DNA from: Liolophura sinensis
Taxonomy: Eukaryota; Mollusca; Polyplacophora; Chitonida; Chitonidae
Direction: 5' to 3'
NCBI RefSeq assembly: GCF_032854445.1
Contig: NC_088303.1
Location: forward strand, 35,817,265 to 35,881,264
Length of the DNA: 64,000 bases
A model generated the notes under the pieces. The model saw only the letters and a list, made by a program, of their open reading frames with translations, did not search any database and was not told the origin of the DNA. A program made the translations under genes and the position numbers. Shown one piece after another: positions 35,337-46,024 of this stretch (its first letter is position 1; each line of letters begins with the position of its first letter).

Positions 35337-36260
35337 CAGACTATCCAACATCACTCAACTTGTGTTGACTCAACAAGAGTCAACAGCAAGTTGAATGCTG
35401 CTGAGGTAAGTTGAGTGTCCAGTCCACACTACAAATCCGATGGGTCAACCTTGTTCAACACGGTTGATGTGAGTTGAACGGTATTGAGCTGTGTTGTTTT
35501 TTGTTTTGTTTTTTTTTCGATAAATTGGAGGGAAATCTCCATATTTTCTCTTCAGTGTATGAGACTCAATGGCGAGCAGCCGGAAGAATCTTGTCGTGGG
35601 TTTATCGGATGCGCATACTGCCATGTCTGTTCGGTGTAGAAGACGTCTCATCATGAGACCAGTTTCTCTCTTTTGTCGCCATTTTGCCCAGGTCAGTTGA
35701 GTGTCCCGCCCCCACTACAAATCAAATGGGTCAACTTTGTCCAATACTGTTGACGTGAGTTGACGGTGTTGAGCAGTGTTTTTGTTTGTTTGTTTGTTTG
35801 GTTTTTTTTTGTTTTTTTTTTTCGATAAATTGGAGGGAAATCTCTATATTTTCTCTGCAATGCATGAGACACAATGGCCGGAAGAATCGTGTCGTGGGTT
35901 TATCGACTGCGGTTATTGCCATGGCTGTTTGGCGTAGAAGACGTCTCATCATGAGACCAGTTTCTCTCCTTTGTCGCCATTTTGCCCAGGTCATGTGCTT
36001 TATAACGGTCGCGTTATTTCTACGCACCCGCTGATTGGTTACTTTACTCAACTTCACTCAACATGTTGACAAAAAAAAAATACACATGCACATTTCTAAT
36101 TCAACCGTGTTGGATAGTGTTGAGTGTTGCTGAACGAAGTTAAGGAACCCGTCCAGGCTACTCCACACGTCTCAACTTGTTCACTCTTGGGCTTAAAGCC
36201 CAGTTCAGACTATCCAACATCACTCAATTTTTGTTGACTCCACTAGAGTCAACTTGAAGT
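35337..36260. mobile_element. Tandemly duplicated DNA-transposon-like block rich in GTTGA motifs
   Basis: A unit of about 290 bases is present twice (about 35405-35691 and 35692-35991). Each runs from TTGAGTGTCC through a T/G-rich tract, GATAAATTGGAGGGAAATCT and GACGTCTCATCATGAGACC to CGCCATTTTGCCCAGG. The pair is bracketed by direct repeats of CAGACTATCCAACATCACTC (35337 and 36206). Each bracket is followed by the palindrome GTTGACTC-5-GAGTCAAC. TCAAC and GTTGA words recur throughout, as in subterminal repeats of non-autonomous DNA transposons. On the minus strand both copies encode KWRQ-K/R-RETGLMMRRLL and DKPTTRFFR. Superfamily is not established; a Harbinger-like origin is only a guess. 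Confidence 0.55.
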
Positions 36261-36365
36261 TGAGTGAACAAGTGTCAACAAGTAAATAAAGTATAAAGGA
36301 AAGCGCACTGACGTTACCAGAAATATACAACATAAGACGTTACTGCAGTATATTTGATGGATCAT

Positions 36366-36420
36366 GTCGGCGGATCAAACCCGGGTCTGGTCATAAGACT
36401 TTACTGAAAAACTGTTACAG
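36366..36420 (+). repeat. Family C SINE fragment
   Basis: GGATCAAACCCGGGTCTGG, then CATAAGACTTTACTG and CTGTTACAG, match the B-box region and start of the body of the copy at 38611-38870 (GGATCAAACCAAGGTTGGG, then CATAAGACTTTGG and GGTTACAG). Confidence 0.6.
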
Positions 36421-36609
36421 GAGACCCCCAACGACTTCATTTTCACCCTAAATATTTCCTGGACACAATGTTTATGCTATGTTAAACGTTTAATGTTAGT
36501 ATATAAACCGCATTTTAAAAATATGTTATGTCAACTAGTTCCATTTAAAAAAAACCCCATTAAGGTTGGACCTTCTGCCTGTCTTGTGGACCGCGGAGCC
36601 CTGGCCGCG

Positions 36610-36638
36610 TGACGTCATGCCGGTAAGACCTTCCGGGA
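36610..36638. promoter_or_regulatory. CRE palindrome with adjacent ETS-like site
   Basis: TGACGTCA at 36610-36617 is a perfect CRE. CTTCCGGG follows at about 36631, an ETS-type core. The surroundings (GGCCGCG upstream, CCGG between) are locally CpG-rich. Such pairs mark many broad promoters, but no transcript start or exon is identified here. Confidence 0.25.
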
Positions 36639-37317
36639 TTATGTGTTGACAAGCCCTGCGAAAGCATCGTCGAATCCATGCATTAGGCCTACCCACTGTG
36701 TGCGTTTCCAGGAGCCATCGTATGACTTAATCTATAATTACCCCCAACGTGTACATCTCTTAATCAGAACCCTGAAAATCATATAATTAAAACAGTTTTA
36801 CAACAAATATTTTGTTAGGCTACCGGAGTTATATTATCATGGAAAAGCGTGTACAGCATCGCGACTGGGCGATATCATGACCGATTTTCGCTCACATACT
36901 GGCCACGTGGATAGCACAAACGTGGTCCCGTCTGGTTTGTCTGACACGAATTGGACGTGTATGGAATTATGGTAGTTTATGTGGAGAATCTGGCACGGTT
37001 TCGCAGTCCACAGGTTATAAATTTTTACAGCCCAGTCGAGCGATACAGGCTGCGAAACGACGATCCATGCAGTCCGGCCAGTGGATTGTACGCTAAATTG
37101 CAGTGACAACAGTTTGTCACTCAACTCCGGTGGAATTAATAATCGAGCTAATCTTTTATGTTTTAAAAAAAGTATCACCGGCAAAAATAGATAAGGTTTG
37201 TCTGGGTTCCCGTTACGGGCTTCAAGGTACGGCATGCTGTCGGGCATCACGAGCGCACAGCGGCCTGTAGGTGAGGTGTGAATGAGTGGGGTTACAGGGC
37301 GGCTACAGGGCGGCCTT

Positions 37318-37597
37318 GCGGCCGTTGTATTTATTTATTTTTTGATTGGTGTTTTACGCCGTACTCAAGAATATTTCACTTATACGACGGCGGACAGCAT
37401 TATAGTGGGTGGAAACCTGGCAGAGCCCGGGAGAAACCAACGACCATCCGCAGGTTGCTGAAAGACCTTCCCACGTGCGGTCGGAGAGGAAGCCAGCATG
37501 AACTAGACTTGAACTCACGGCGACCGCATTGGTGAGAGACTCCTGGGTCATTACGCTGCGCTAGTGCGCTAACCAGGGATGCCCCGCGGCTGTTGTA
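37318..37597 (-). mobile_element. Family A SINE, longest copy, with 12-base duplication
   Basis: GCGGCCGTTGTA (37318-37329) and GCGGCTGTTGTA (37586-37597) flank the body with one mismatch. On the minus strand the body (37330-37585) starts with a tRNA-like head: GGTTAGCGCACTAGCGCAGC as A-box region and GTGAGTTCAAGTCTAG as B box. It continues GGCTTCCTCTCC, CGTGGGAAGGTC, CTCCCGGGCTCTGCC and GTATAAGTGAAATATTCTTG and ends in the AAAT-type tail. It serves as the local reference for family A. Confidence 0.95.
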
Positions 37598-38610
37598 GGG
37601 CAAAAGCTAGCGGCCCTCAACAGTTCATGGTGTCACAGTCTGGTGTTTCAAACAAGCAAGTGGCTAAACAACTTCTGCATTCCGAGAGTGAAAATCCGGA
37701 CGTCTTTTCTTTTTCGTTTGTCTTTTTGGAGGGATATTACAAGGGTGTTCCTTTGGCCATTTCTTTTAGAGGGCATGGCTCATACGATTACGATCGAGTC
37801 CCCCGTAAATCAAAGGGTTTGAATGAGAGCTGGTCCATATTTTCTCAATCTGTGGCATCTTTAGGCCATGTATGTGTAAAGTGTCCTGCCTTGTGTTATT
37901 GCAGTCGCAAGCCACACTTTGGGCATGAAATAATCTTGAAATTAGCTGTAAAAGTATAGCTATACTGTCTCCTGTTCTCTGTGTTGTACACATAGCGAAG
38001 TCTCAGATGCCTGAAGCGAATGACCAGGTCACCGGTCGCTCGATCGCCCGTAACGCGAGTAGATATTCTGATGTTTGATCACCAAATTCGACCGTTTTTC
38101 TTCCGCTTTCAACGTTTTAAGTAGTGATAGATTCAGGGGACATCAAGCCATCTATCTGCAGTTTGGAAGGCGGAGCACTGGGGACCTGCTTTAAATAATA
38201 CGCAAATCCCCAAACATACATCCGCAATAATACAAATGTTGAACAGGCATGCTGTGTTGTCATCACAATTAATGACGCCAGTTCAATTACTTGAGTCATT
38301 TTTGCCCTTCTTACTGATACTGTAGAAGAAAGGATCCGAAACAGAACGACGCTGTAGATTCCATCTGACCGATGGTGTTGATACGAGCGACTGGAGCTCT
38401 GGCTTATACCTCATAAGGTTTCGGCATTATAAATTAATGAAAGGAAAAAATGATAACAAGAATAAAAAGCAAAGTCATTTTTTCTTATTCATAATCGCAA
38501 TGCAATGTATATGTGACATTGCAATGCAAAGACTGCGCGTATTGCACATGCGCATGTACATACATGAATACCTTGAAGTAGAGGCCCACGAACTGGTCGT
38601 GGTCGTACTC
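37598..38610. other. No gene recognised
   Basis: The plus-strand frame 37579-37959 (126 codons) begins inside the SINE and has no motif. The rest is unique-looking. Confidence 0.4.
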
Positions 38611-38870
38611 ATCTCTCCATCAAGGCGCAGGACCGCTTTGGTTAAAGCGTCCGCCTCGAAACCTTCGGACCTGGGATCAAACCAAGGTTGGGTCGTACAT
38701 AAGACTTTGGCGCTCAGTGCTGACAGGTTACAGCAAGGAAAATGAACGGATTTTCTCGGTGCCAGAATAGTGCGAAGGGTAGGGTGTCCTGGGTGGAGTG
38801 TCTTGTCGTGTCTTTGGCATGATACTTCAGTGGCGCCAGGGACTCGTAGTATATGCACACACAACTATTG
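38611..38870 (+). mobile_element. Family C SINE, tRNA-like head
   Basis: The head contains CGCTTTGGTTAAAGCGTCCG as an A-box region (about 38633-38652) and GGGATCAAACC as a B-box-like stretch (38671-38681). The body follows with CATAAGACTTTGGCGCTC, GGTTACAGCA, TGTCGTGTCTTTGGCATGAT and ACTTCAGTGGCGCCAGGGAC. Related pieces occur at 36366-36420 (head side) and 52690-52860 (body). No A-rich tail was seen. Confidence 0.65.
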
Positions 38871-39285
38871 ACCCCTTGTCGTCACATGACTTATTAAGCA
38901 TGGCATCAGGGCCTAAGCATACATGCACATACTTACAAGACAGCGCCAGCTAGAACATTCCAGTTGTGGGTTCAATTCCGATCTGAGAAAAGGAATGCAT
39001 GTCTCTATAGCCATACAAAAGGAATCCGTGCATTTCCCCGTTTTTACTGTAATCTGTATGGCTTTGATACTAAAAGTAATCGGTTACGCCGATGAGACTA
39101 ATGGAAACGTTCTTCCACCAGGAAGGTTTGGATATCTACTTAACATATTTATGTATAAAGATCGTCAGTAACTTGTCAAGGATCGGTGCGTTATCCTGGG
39201 CACTTTGATTCTTTTCAACAACAACACTGACCAGCATCGTAAGCCTATAAGGCGTGAAGGAAATGATAAAATATATATTGTTTTT

Positions 39286-39512
39286 CGTTTTGGTATTTAT
39301 TGTCCCATTGGATTACTTGAGAATACTTCACTTATACGACGGGGGAGGAGAGGTGGGAGGAAACCGGGCCCACCCCGGGGGAAACTAACGAGCATTCGCA
39401 GGTCGATGACAGGCCTTCCTATTACGACCTGAGAAGAAGCCAGAAGGAGTTGGACTTGAACTCATTGGTGAGAGGCTCCTGCGCTGAACACTTGGCCACT
39501 GAGACCACCTAA
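39286..39512 (-). mobile_element. Family A SINE, nearly complete
   Basis: On the plus strand it reads from TATTTATTGTCCCATTGG through ACTTCACTTATACGACGG, GGTGGGAGGAAACCGGGC, GCATTCGCAGGTCGATGACA, GAAGAAGCCAG, TTGGACTTGAACTC and TTGGTGAGAGGCTCCTGCGC to ACTTGGCCACTGAGACCACC. Sense is minus. No clear target-site duplication was found. Confidence 0.88.
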
Positions 39513-39624
39513 TAAAAGATATATGAACTATGACTATAAGTCATGCGTGCTTAACATTTGCAATACTACCATGAACTGGAGTGGAACCTTGAGGACACAT
39601 TTTATATATTTACCTGTACTAATA

Positions 39625-40020
39625 TATTTATTCATTTCATTTTTGTTTAGTGTTGTTCTGAAAATGTTTCTGTTATACGATTGCGGTCAGTTTTTATGGG
39701 TGGACGAAACCTGAGTGCTCTGAATATCATTAACCTTAATTGGCAATTACATTTAATTGATTAAATTTCCCACGTTTAATGTGTATAAGCCAACCGTATT
39801 CGTGGTCTTCAACGAAAGCTCTAAACCGGCCAGTCAACAGATTGGTGGAGGAATGTTTGATCCAACTCAACCAGCCACACTAGCGTCGACTATTGTCACC
39901 AAGCCCCTATGAACAATGAGAGCGGGAAAAGCACAAATTCGGTGAACAAAACATGGGATTGAACCTGCACATGGTGTGTCTGGGTGCGATTGAAAGAAAA
40001 GCGTCTTCTCCACGCGAATG
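39625..40020 (-). mobile_element. Family B SINE, diverged
   Basis: The order of blocks matches 31155-31500: a TTTA-rich left end, ATACGATTGCGGTCAG, TTTTTATGGGTGGACGAAA, TTTCCCACGTTTAATG and GGTCTTCAACGAAAG. After these come TGTCACCAAGCCCC, ATGGGATTGAACCTGCACAT and GCGATTGAAAGAAAAGCG. The tRNA-like head end is truncated or eroded. Sense is minus. Confidence 0.7.
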
Positions 40021-40213
40021 TAACGCGTTGCCGCCATAGTTTATGATTGAGGAATACGTTTTCAGAAGATCACATACCATGGTTTCTAAACAAAATGTCA
40101 GTACGGTGCATGTTGCCTTCGTAGGCCTACTAGTACTTTGTAATATTGTATAGTTTCCCATGCGGTTGTCTACAGGGAAAAAAAGCTTTTTTTGTTCTGG
40201 TTAGAAACATTTT

Positions 40214-40330
40214 TGTTGTTATTGTTGTTCTTTTTCTTCTTCTTCTTATTATTATTATTGTTATTATTATTGTTGTTGTTGTTGTTTGTTGTTGTTATAT
40301 TTATTATTATATTATTATTACTTTTATTTT
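40214..40330. repeat. TTA/TTG/TTC trinucleotide tract
   Basis: An imperfect microsatellite with interspersed TTG, TTC and TTA units. Confidence 0.9.
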
Positions 40331-41940
40331 TATTTTGTTATCATCACCATCTTATCGGCATATAACAACTTTTAACTATAATTAATTATCAGCTAATGTA
40401 TATTTTCACATTTTTTATATTTTTTTGGAGGGGGATCTACTTCTGTGTATGTCAATACGCATACATTAAGACCAGCTCTTGGTTTGATGGTTTTTCTGAT
40501 ACAGCCATTATTACATTTATTACTATGTACTTCATATTAATAAAAAAGAACAAGAAGATTACATGCATTTCTTACACACTGTAAACTGGTCTCACTGGTA
40601 ACACCAGAGTAACTATTTCTGACATCCCATACCGATCCAGACTTCCTGTCTAAATGTAAAGCCCTGCTCATAGTCTTGATATTTATTTGCATGGGGCATA
40701 TAACGTCGCCTTCCTCTTTATTTTGGTCCTTTGACGACGATGTCTTCAAGCTGCTAGCAGGTCGGTTCCATTGGTGACATATACATACATGTACACGTAT
40801 TTATAAAGCGTGGAACGCCATAGCGCCGAAGAAACCAGATATATGACACACCGACCCTGAGCTCCGGAATATCCAAGTTGTCTTAGAATTAAATCTTACC
40901 CGTATAACAGTTACGAAAACACCATGCTTTTAAAAACTCCAGGCATGGCAGAGATGGAAAAACTCCGTGCCATAGATCATTGGTTAAGTCTATATACAGT
41001 TACCTTCAACGCGATAAAAATGTATCCAATCCTCTTCATCGTATTTACCCTATTTCGTGAAACTTGTCGCATATGAAACAGTGCGATTTTAGTGCGAATT
41101 TCGCGCCTTTTGAATTTGACTTTGGAGGCAAAAGTATACAAGACTGGTTTGGTTTGGCGAGTGTCAGGACTTCACAAAAAGTTTAATGTACTCATGGCAT
41201 AATTAATCATTACTGCTTCAATGTATTACACATGATACTACCCAAAATATGCTTGAATGTAAGCATCTTACCAACATGGAAAAGCTAGAGGAATTACAGA
41301 GTATGTGACAATCACATGTGGTCGAGTAATTTCAGGAAACAATTCCACGACCAAACATATACAGCTCTACAGCTCGTGTTACTAGTATATCTGAGAGTGT
41401 CTCTCCACGCAGATGTTGTGCACACACATGGAGTATATAGTATCGACTCCCCTACTCCCCACAGACCAGGTCGGAAAGTATTGAGTTTCGGTTTCCTGAG
41501 TTGAAGAGCGGCTAACCATCTGTTGAGCGACAACATAGCAGGACATTTCGCTATCAAAGAATGGCATTGGGTACACGGTGGTAAGTCAACAGGAAATAAA
41601 CTATCCCCGTTTAGGAAACCAGGAAATTCTAACCATGTCACGCGTTATATACAAGTACTCGCTTACACTGCTATAAAGACATGCATGTATGCCCTTTATA
41701 ATTATATTTCTTGCAGACAGTGTCGTTCATAGCCACATAGGTGACAAACACGCGAACATGAATACATTGTGGGGTGAATTGTGAATTGAAGAGTTCTTTC
41801 TCATGCTTTAAGGGAATGAGTGTCGGATAGTGCTTACAATCGATTGCCCTATTTGAGATATTGCTCTGGACCTGCAAAATCCCATATATATGTCTTTTCT
41901 TTGTTGTACAAGACAGTGGAAATATTTCTTTCTTTCTTTC
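40331..41940. other. No gene recognised
   Basis: Unique-looking sequence. The minus-strand frame 41312-41641 (109 codons) has no family motif. Confidence 0.4.
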
Positions 41941-41941
<1 letters not shown>

Positions 41942-42033
<92 letters not shown>

Positions 42034-42034
42034 T
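41942..42034. repeat. Perfect TTA microsatellite, about 31 units
   Basis: An uninterrupted ATT/TTA run of about 93 bases. It explains the poly-leucine, poly-tyrosine and poly-isoleucine open frames around it. Confidence 0.98.
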
Positions 42035-42467
42035 ATAAATTTATTATTTGGACGTCTTGGATGGTCTGGTACAAAGCGATCGTTGCCTCAATTGATTGTA
42101 ACAACCTCAATTGATTGTCACTACCGTGACAGCACGTGCGTTTATTACGCATGTGTTGCCGCGTTAGTTATGTGCCACTATAATATAGATGTATATATAA
42201 ATAGGCAACAGCTATATCAGTGCCATTTTCATGTCTCGGTAGCATGTAATCCGCGTGCATAAATGAAATGCATTGGTATGGTCTGTCAGCCAACCAATAG
42301 ATCAATGTGAATACAGTAATCAATGAAACCATGGAATCGATCAAGCACTAAGAGTGAGATTGTGGGTAACAAAACAGTACTTTGGGAGAGCTGCAATAAC
42401 TTAGTTCTTGGATATACCTGTTTGTTTGTTTTTTATACTCAAGACGTTTAAATGTTGATACATGAGC
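42035..42467. other. No gene recognised
   Basis: Unique-looking sequence; a short direct repeat of CTCAATTGATTGT near 42088-42119. Confidence 0.4.
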
Positions 42468-42612
42468 AAAACAGGTATGTGGAAAGAACAGGTATATGAA
42501 CAGAGGAGGTGTATAAACATAGCAGGTATATGAACAGAACAGGTATATGAACAGAACATGTGTATGAATATAACAGGTGTATATACAGAACAGATATGTG
42601 AACAGAACAGGT
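42468..42612. repeat. 17-base minisatellite, about 8 units
   Basis: The unit AACAGGTATATGAACAG is repeated with substitutions, cleanest at 42522-42610. Confidence 0.9.
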
Positions 42613-43107
42613 TAACAAAAAAACAGTAAAAAAATTGAAATATGTATCGTGAGTTTTCGTGGAACAGTTATTCCATGTACATCAAAGGTATAAGAAAGTA
42701 CAGAACAAATGTTCTATAGTTAAGTGGCATTTTTCTGACCTCTGCGTTACTGGAGATTGGGAGCTAGGCCAAATTACAAGTACCGATACTGATAAGCCAT
42801 GGCTTGTACAAGTACACTCGAGTTTGGTCAGAGCTGTAAACCATACAAATCTACCTGCAGTAATACAGCTTAGAGCTGTCTTGAACAAACAGTAGTTAAG
42901 AATGACATATGGATGAATTCCGACATTGACTCGAGAAGCACGGGGCATTCAACAGGCACGGCAGAAGGAAATCAATAGACTGTCTTATAAAAACAAAGGT
43001 ATTAAAACCGATGAGAACACAAGGGAGCGATACAGGTGTGCATGCCCAGGGGGAGGAGTTCGGGAAGGGAGGGCATATTGAGTGTTACTGAACGAATATC
43101 TGTGGGA

Positions 43108-43335
43108 ACGAATGAATAAACGAATGAATGGGTAGACAGATAAACAGGTATATAGGTGGAAAATATTTGGGTGAACTTGGATAACTGGGAGGATGAATAG
43201 CTGGTTGGATTTGTTGAGGAATGATTGATATATAAGTCTATCAATTTTTGGTTGAGTGAATGGATGGATGAGTAGATGGGCGGAGGAATGGAGGCGTGTC
43301 TGGATGGATGGACGGATGGAGGAATGGATGAATTT
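43108..43335. repeat. GAAT/GGAT-rich degenerate microsatellite
   Basis: Words such as GAATGAAT and GGATGGATG recur over about 230 bases with many interruptions. Open frames here (for example 42985-43350 minus) are artefacts of the repeat. Confidence 0.75.
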
Positions 43336-43404
43336 GTACGTGGTACGCATAATAAATGGCTAAGTCGCTTTTATTACATAAAGATACTGGAGCCGTCGTG
43401 CTAC

Positions 43405-43900
43405 AGGAGTGTGTAATTTGCTATTAGTTAAGCATTCACGCGAACAGTTATAATAAAACCTTAACAGAACGGAACGGAATTGAGAAGAGACAGTGTTTCA
43501 CTCGGCTACGTCAGTCCATTTGCCGTTTATCACTGTCTTCACTCCTCTGGTTTTACTCTCTATGCTGTACTTCTTTTATTCTATTTTTTTCTCGCATCAA
43601 CCAGGATTCTGTCGGTGGACTAAGCATCCTCGAAGCCTGGTCCATTTGCATTGTTTTAATTTTATTGCATGTTACGACAGAGCATTTTAAGTATTTCTAG
43701 ACCAGTGATCTCTAATAAATTGTAATTAACATCACTGTATATTTTTAGTTATTTCTGCTTAAGCCATGGCGCTAGGGGCGTGTAATTTGCTATACTCTTC
43801 AACCATTTGCATGAACAGCTAGAATAAGTTCTAACTGAGGTAAACTGGCAAGAAGCCATATTGGTCTGGTTTTACTCCCATTGCTTTACGTCTTTAACTA
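43405..43900 (+). repeat. Interspersed repeat E, two adjacent copies
   Basis: GTGTAATTTGCTAT occurs at about 43411 and 43779. It is followed at similar spacing by GCATTCACGCGAACAGTTAT / CCATTTGCATGAACAGCTAG and by GGTTTTACTCTCTATGCTG / GGTTTTACTCCCATTGCTT. The spacing between copies is about 365 bases. A third diverged copy is at 13560-13710. Confidence 0.6.
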
Positions 43901-44580
43901 TATCACAGGCTATATTGTGGATACACGTTGGTTTCATTCATCGCGCCCATCATTGTGCCAGTGAGAAGCCGTATTCATTCACCTGCATAATATCAAAATG
44001 TGTTTTTCAGTTTGGTATGTGGACATTTGTTAAACGTGATATTATATTAAACAATTTTTGGGATATTTGTGTTGAAATTATTTTAAGAATGTCCAGATAC
44101 ATTTTTAACTATTACATATGTGCTACAGACATATACTAGTATGTATGTTGTCTTTAGTCGACTATTGCATAAACGTCTGCAAGGACATGGTTATATAAGT
44201 TGTAGCGCTTACCACCAAATCCTTTTGATGAAGTTTCAATAAAATAAGTTTAAGCTAAGCTAAATTAAACGATGTTTTCAAGGTAGTCTTCACAAACGGC
44301 AACATATACAGTATTGGGACGTCCACACATATCCTGATAACCACAATGCCGGTTACTGCAGCCTAACTTTTACATAACTAAGACTTCAAGATTTTGAAAT
44401 TCATACGTGTTAATAGTTTTATCTTTTATTTATCGATGGGGTGTGCTGTCTTGTCTACACAGAGTCTATGCGCACTAACCCTGTAGTTTCGCTTATATTC
44501 CACTTAAAGTGTTGTTTTCGTAATTTTCAGCCGCTTGCAGTATAAGGATTAAGGTGGCAACCTCTGTTCCAGTTTTTGTT
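43901..44580. other. No gene recognised
   Basis: AT-rich unique sequence. An AATAAAATAAG at about 44238 is an isolated poly(A)-signal match. Confidence 0.4.
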
Positions 44581-44589
44581 GGATCTGCT

Positions 44590-44778
44590 GCGTCGGCAAG
44601 GGACGGGGTTTGTCAGGTACCCGGCGAAGAGCGTTGGTTTTACTTCAGGTACCCGGCGAAGAGCGTTGGTTTTACTCCGGGCACTCCAGTTACCTCCGCC
44701 GGAGAAACTGGCCGCCTTCGTATGTAAATAAACACATGCTTGAGTACGGCATTAAACTCCGATCAAATGAGTAAATAA
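44590..44778 (+). mobile_element. Family A-related SINE with internal 32-base duplication
   Basis: The end portion (ACTCCGGGCACTCCAGTTAC, CTGGCCGCCTTCGTATG, TGAGTACGGCATTAAA, AATGAGTAAATAAA) is the SINE 3' half. CAGGTACCCGGCGAAGAGCG begins at 44614 and again at 44646, giving a perfect 32-base tandem duplication. No head is visible. Confidence 0.75.
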
Positions 44779-44803
44779 AGACAAGCATAAATATAGTATT
44801 ACT

Positions 44804-45050
44804 TACAACCCATGGTCAACTGTTACAATCCATGATCAATTGTCACAGTCCATGGTCAATTGATAGCCTACAGCATATGTTCAGTTGGTACAGTCCGTTA
44901 TCAATTGTTACAGACCATTTAAAATTGTTACAGTCCATGGTCAGGTGGATTTTACAGCCTATGGTCAATTGTTACAGCCTATGGTCAATTGTTACAGCCT
45001 ATGATCAATTGTTACACCCTATGGCCAATTGTTACACCCTAATGTCACTC
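44804..45050. repeat. 20-base minisatellite, about 11 units
   Basis: The unit GTTACAGCCTATGGTCAATT (with CCATGG and ATGATC variants) recurs; it is cleanest at 44950-45040. Confidence 0.92.
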
Positions 45051-45394
45051 ATAATACATAACCTGTATGACCGACTTCCTTGTATGATTTCAAAATAATC
45101 AATGACGGACAGTCTCTAGAAAGACAGTAATTTCAAACAGGCCTAAACAACATGAGGTCTCAATTATTCCGTTATGATCTGTTTTAATTTGTTGTAATTG
45201 TCTTGGTTGGTAATGGCCTTCAGGTATAACTTGACCTTGGGTCAGTACGGAAGCAATGTAGAGATAGCAATTAACAATCAATAACAAATGGTTATCTTGT
45301 GCCAAACTAACCTCAGCACCCACGTGTATGTGTGTGTCTTTTTCTGGTGCTTTGGGAAACACTGTAGAATTGAACCGCATATTTAATTCATTTA

Positions 45395-45482
45395 TTCATT
45401 GCATTATTCTTTTACTGACAGTTCTCGAGAATATTTCAATTATATATTGCACTTGTGAAGTTAACAGGTGGGAGAATCTGGC
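45395..45482 (-). mobile_element. Old family A SINE fragment
   Basis: On the plus strand, TTCTCGAGAATATTTCAATT and AGGTGGGAGAATCTGGC match the family A body in order, preceded by TTTATTCATTG. It is heavily diverged. Confidence 0.45.
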
Positions 45483-46024
45483 TTACACAGACGGGGGTTG
45501 GGGGTGGTTACACCGTTAATACAATTCCTTTCACACCAATTTTCTATATCGTATCCGTGTTAAGAGATACACAAACGTTCCAAACGTAAACGTAAATTGA
45601 TAAATTTCATAACCAAATACGCAACGAAATAACTGACGAATTTGTCTGTGCATAAATAAAATAGGTAATACAGCTTAATGAGAAATCTTTTATTATAAAG
45701 GAAAATAATACAGTACAACACTTGCACCTATATATGTGTGTATCGAGGTTTATATGCACAAAGTATATAAGGATAACAAAATTACAAATAAGTTATCATT
45801 AATTATCGAGATTAATCCGATCAGATCCAGTGCTGAAAGGTTTCGAGAACAGCATTTTAGGAAATCAGTTACTTTCACCGATGTATCGTGGCTAAAGTGT
45901 GATAAATTTAAAGGGTTCGATCAAAGACTCGAAATCAGCCTACTTCAGTCAAGATTTAATATGGCTGACCTGGAATAAGACAGCATTAGTTGTGTATATT
46001 GTGGTTCATTTCTGTTTAAAGTAA
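45483..46024. other. No gene recognised
   Basis: AT-rich. The 80-codon frame at 45736-45978 has no motif. Confidence 0.4.

Larger units (their letters stand above)
36300..37317. other. Unassigned sequence, one CRE/ETS-like cluster
   Basis: A family C SINE fragment lies at 36366-36420 and a TGACGTCA site at 36610. The minus-strand open frame 36837-37250 (137 codons) has no recognised domain and no splice or start context that I can support. Confidence 0.35.

Noticed and set aside
36837-37250. 137-codon minus-strand frame, the longest outside repeats
   Set aside because: No recognisable family motif and no support for start or splicing. Kept out for lack of evidence; a blastp or HHpred search would decide.
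37579-37959. 126-codon plus-strand frame
   Set aside because: Its start lies in the head of the family A SINE and the rest shows no motif.
39265-39525. Target-site duplication (ATAAAATATAT / ATAAAAGATATAT) around the SINE at 39286
   Set aside because: The left word is about 10 bases away from the SINE tail and both are low-complexity AT sequence.
41820-42262. Poly-Leu, poly-Tyr and poly-Ile frames
   Set aside because: Produced by the perfect TTA microsatellite.
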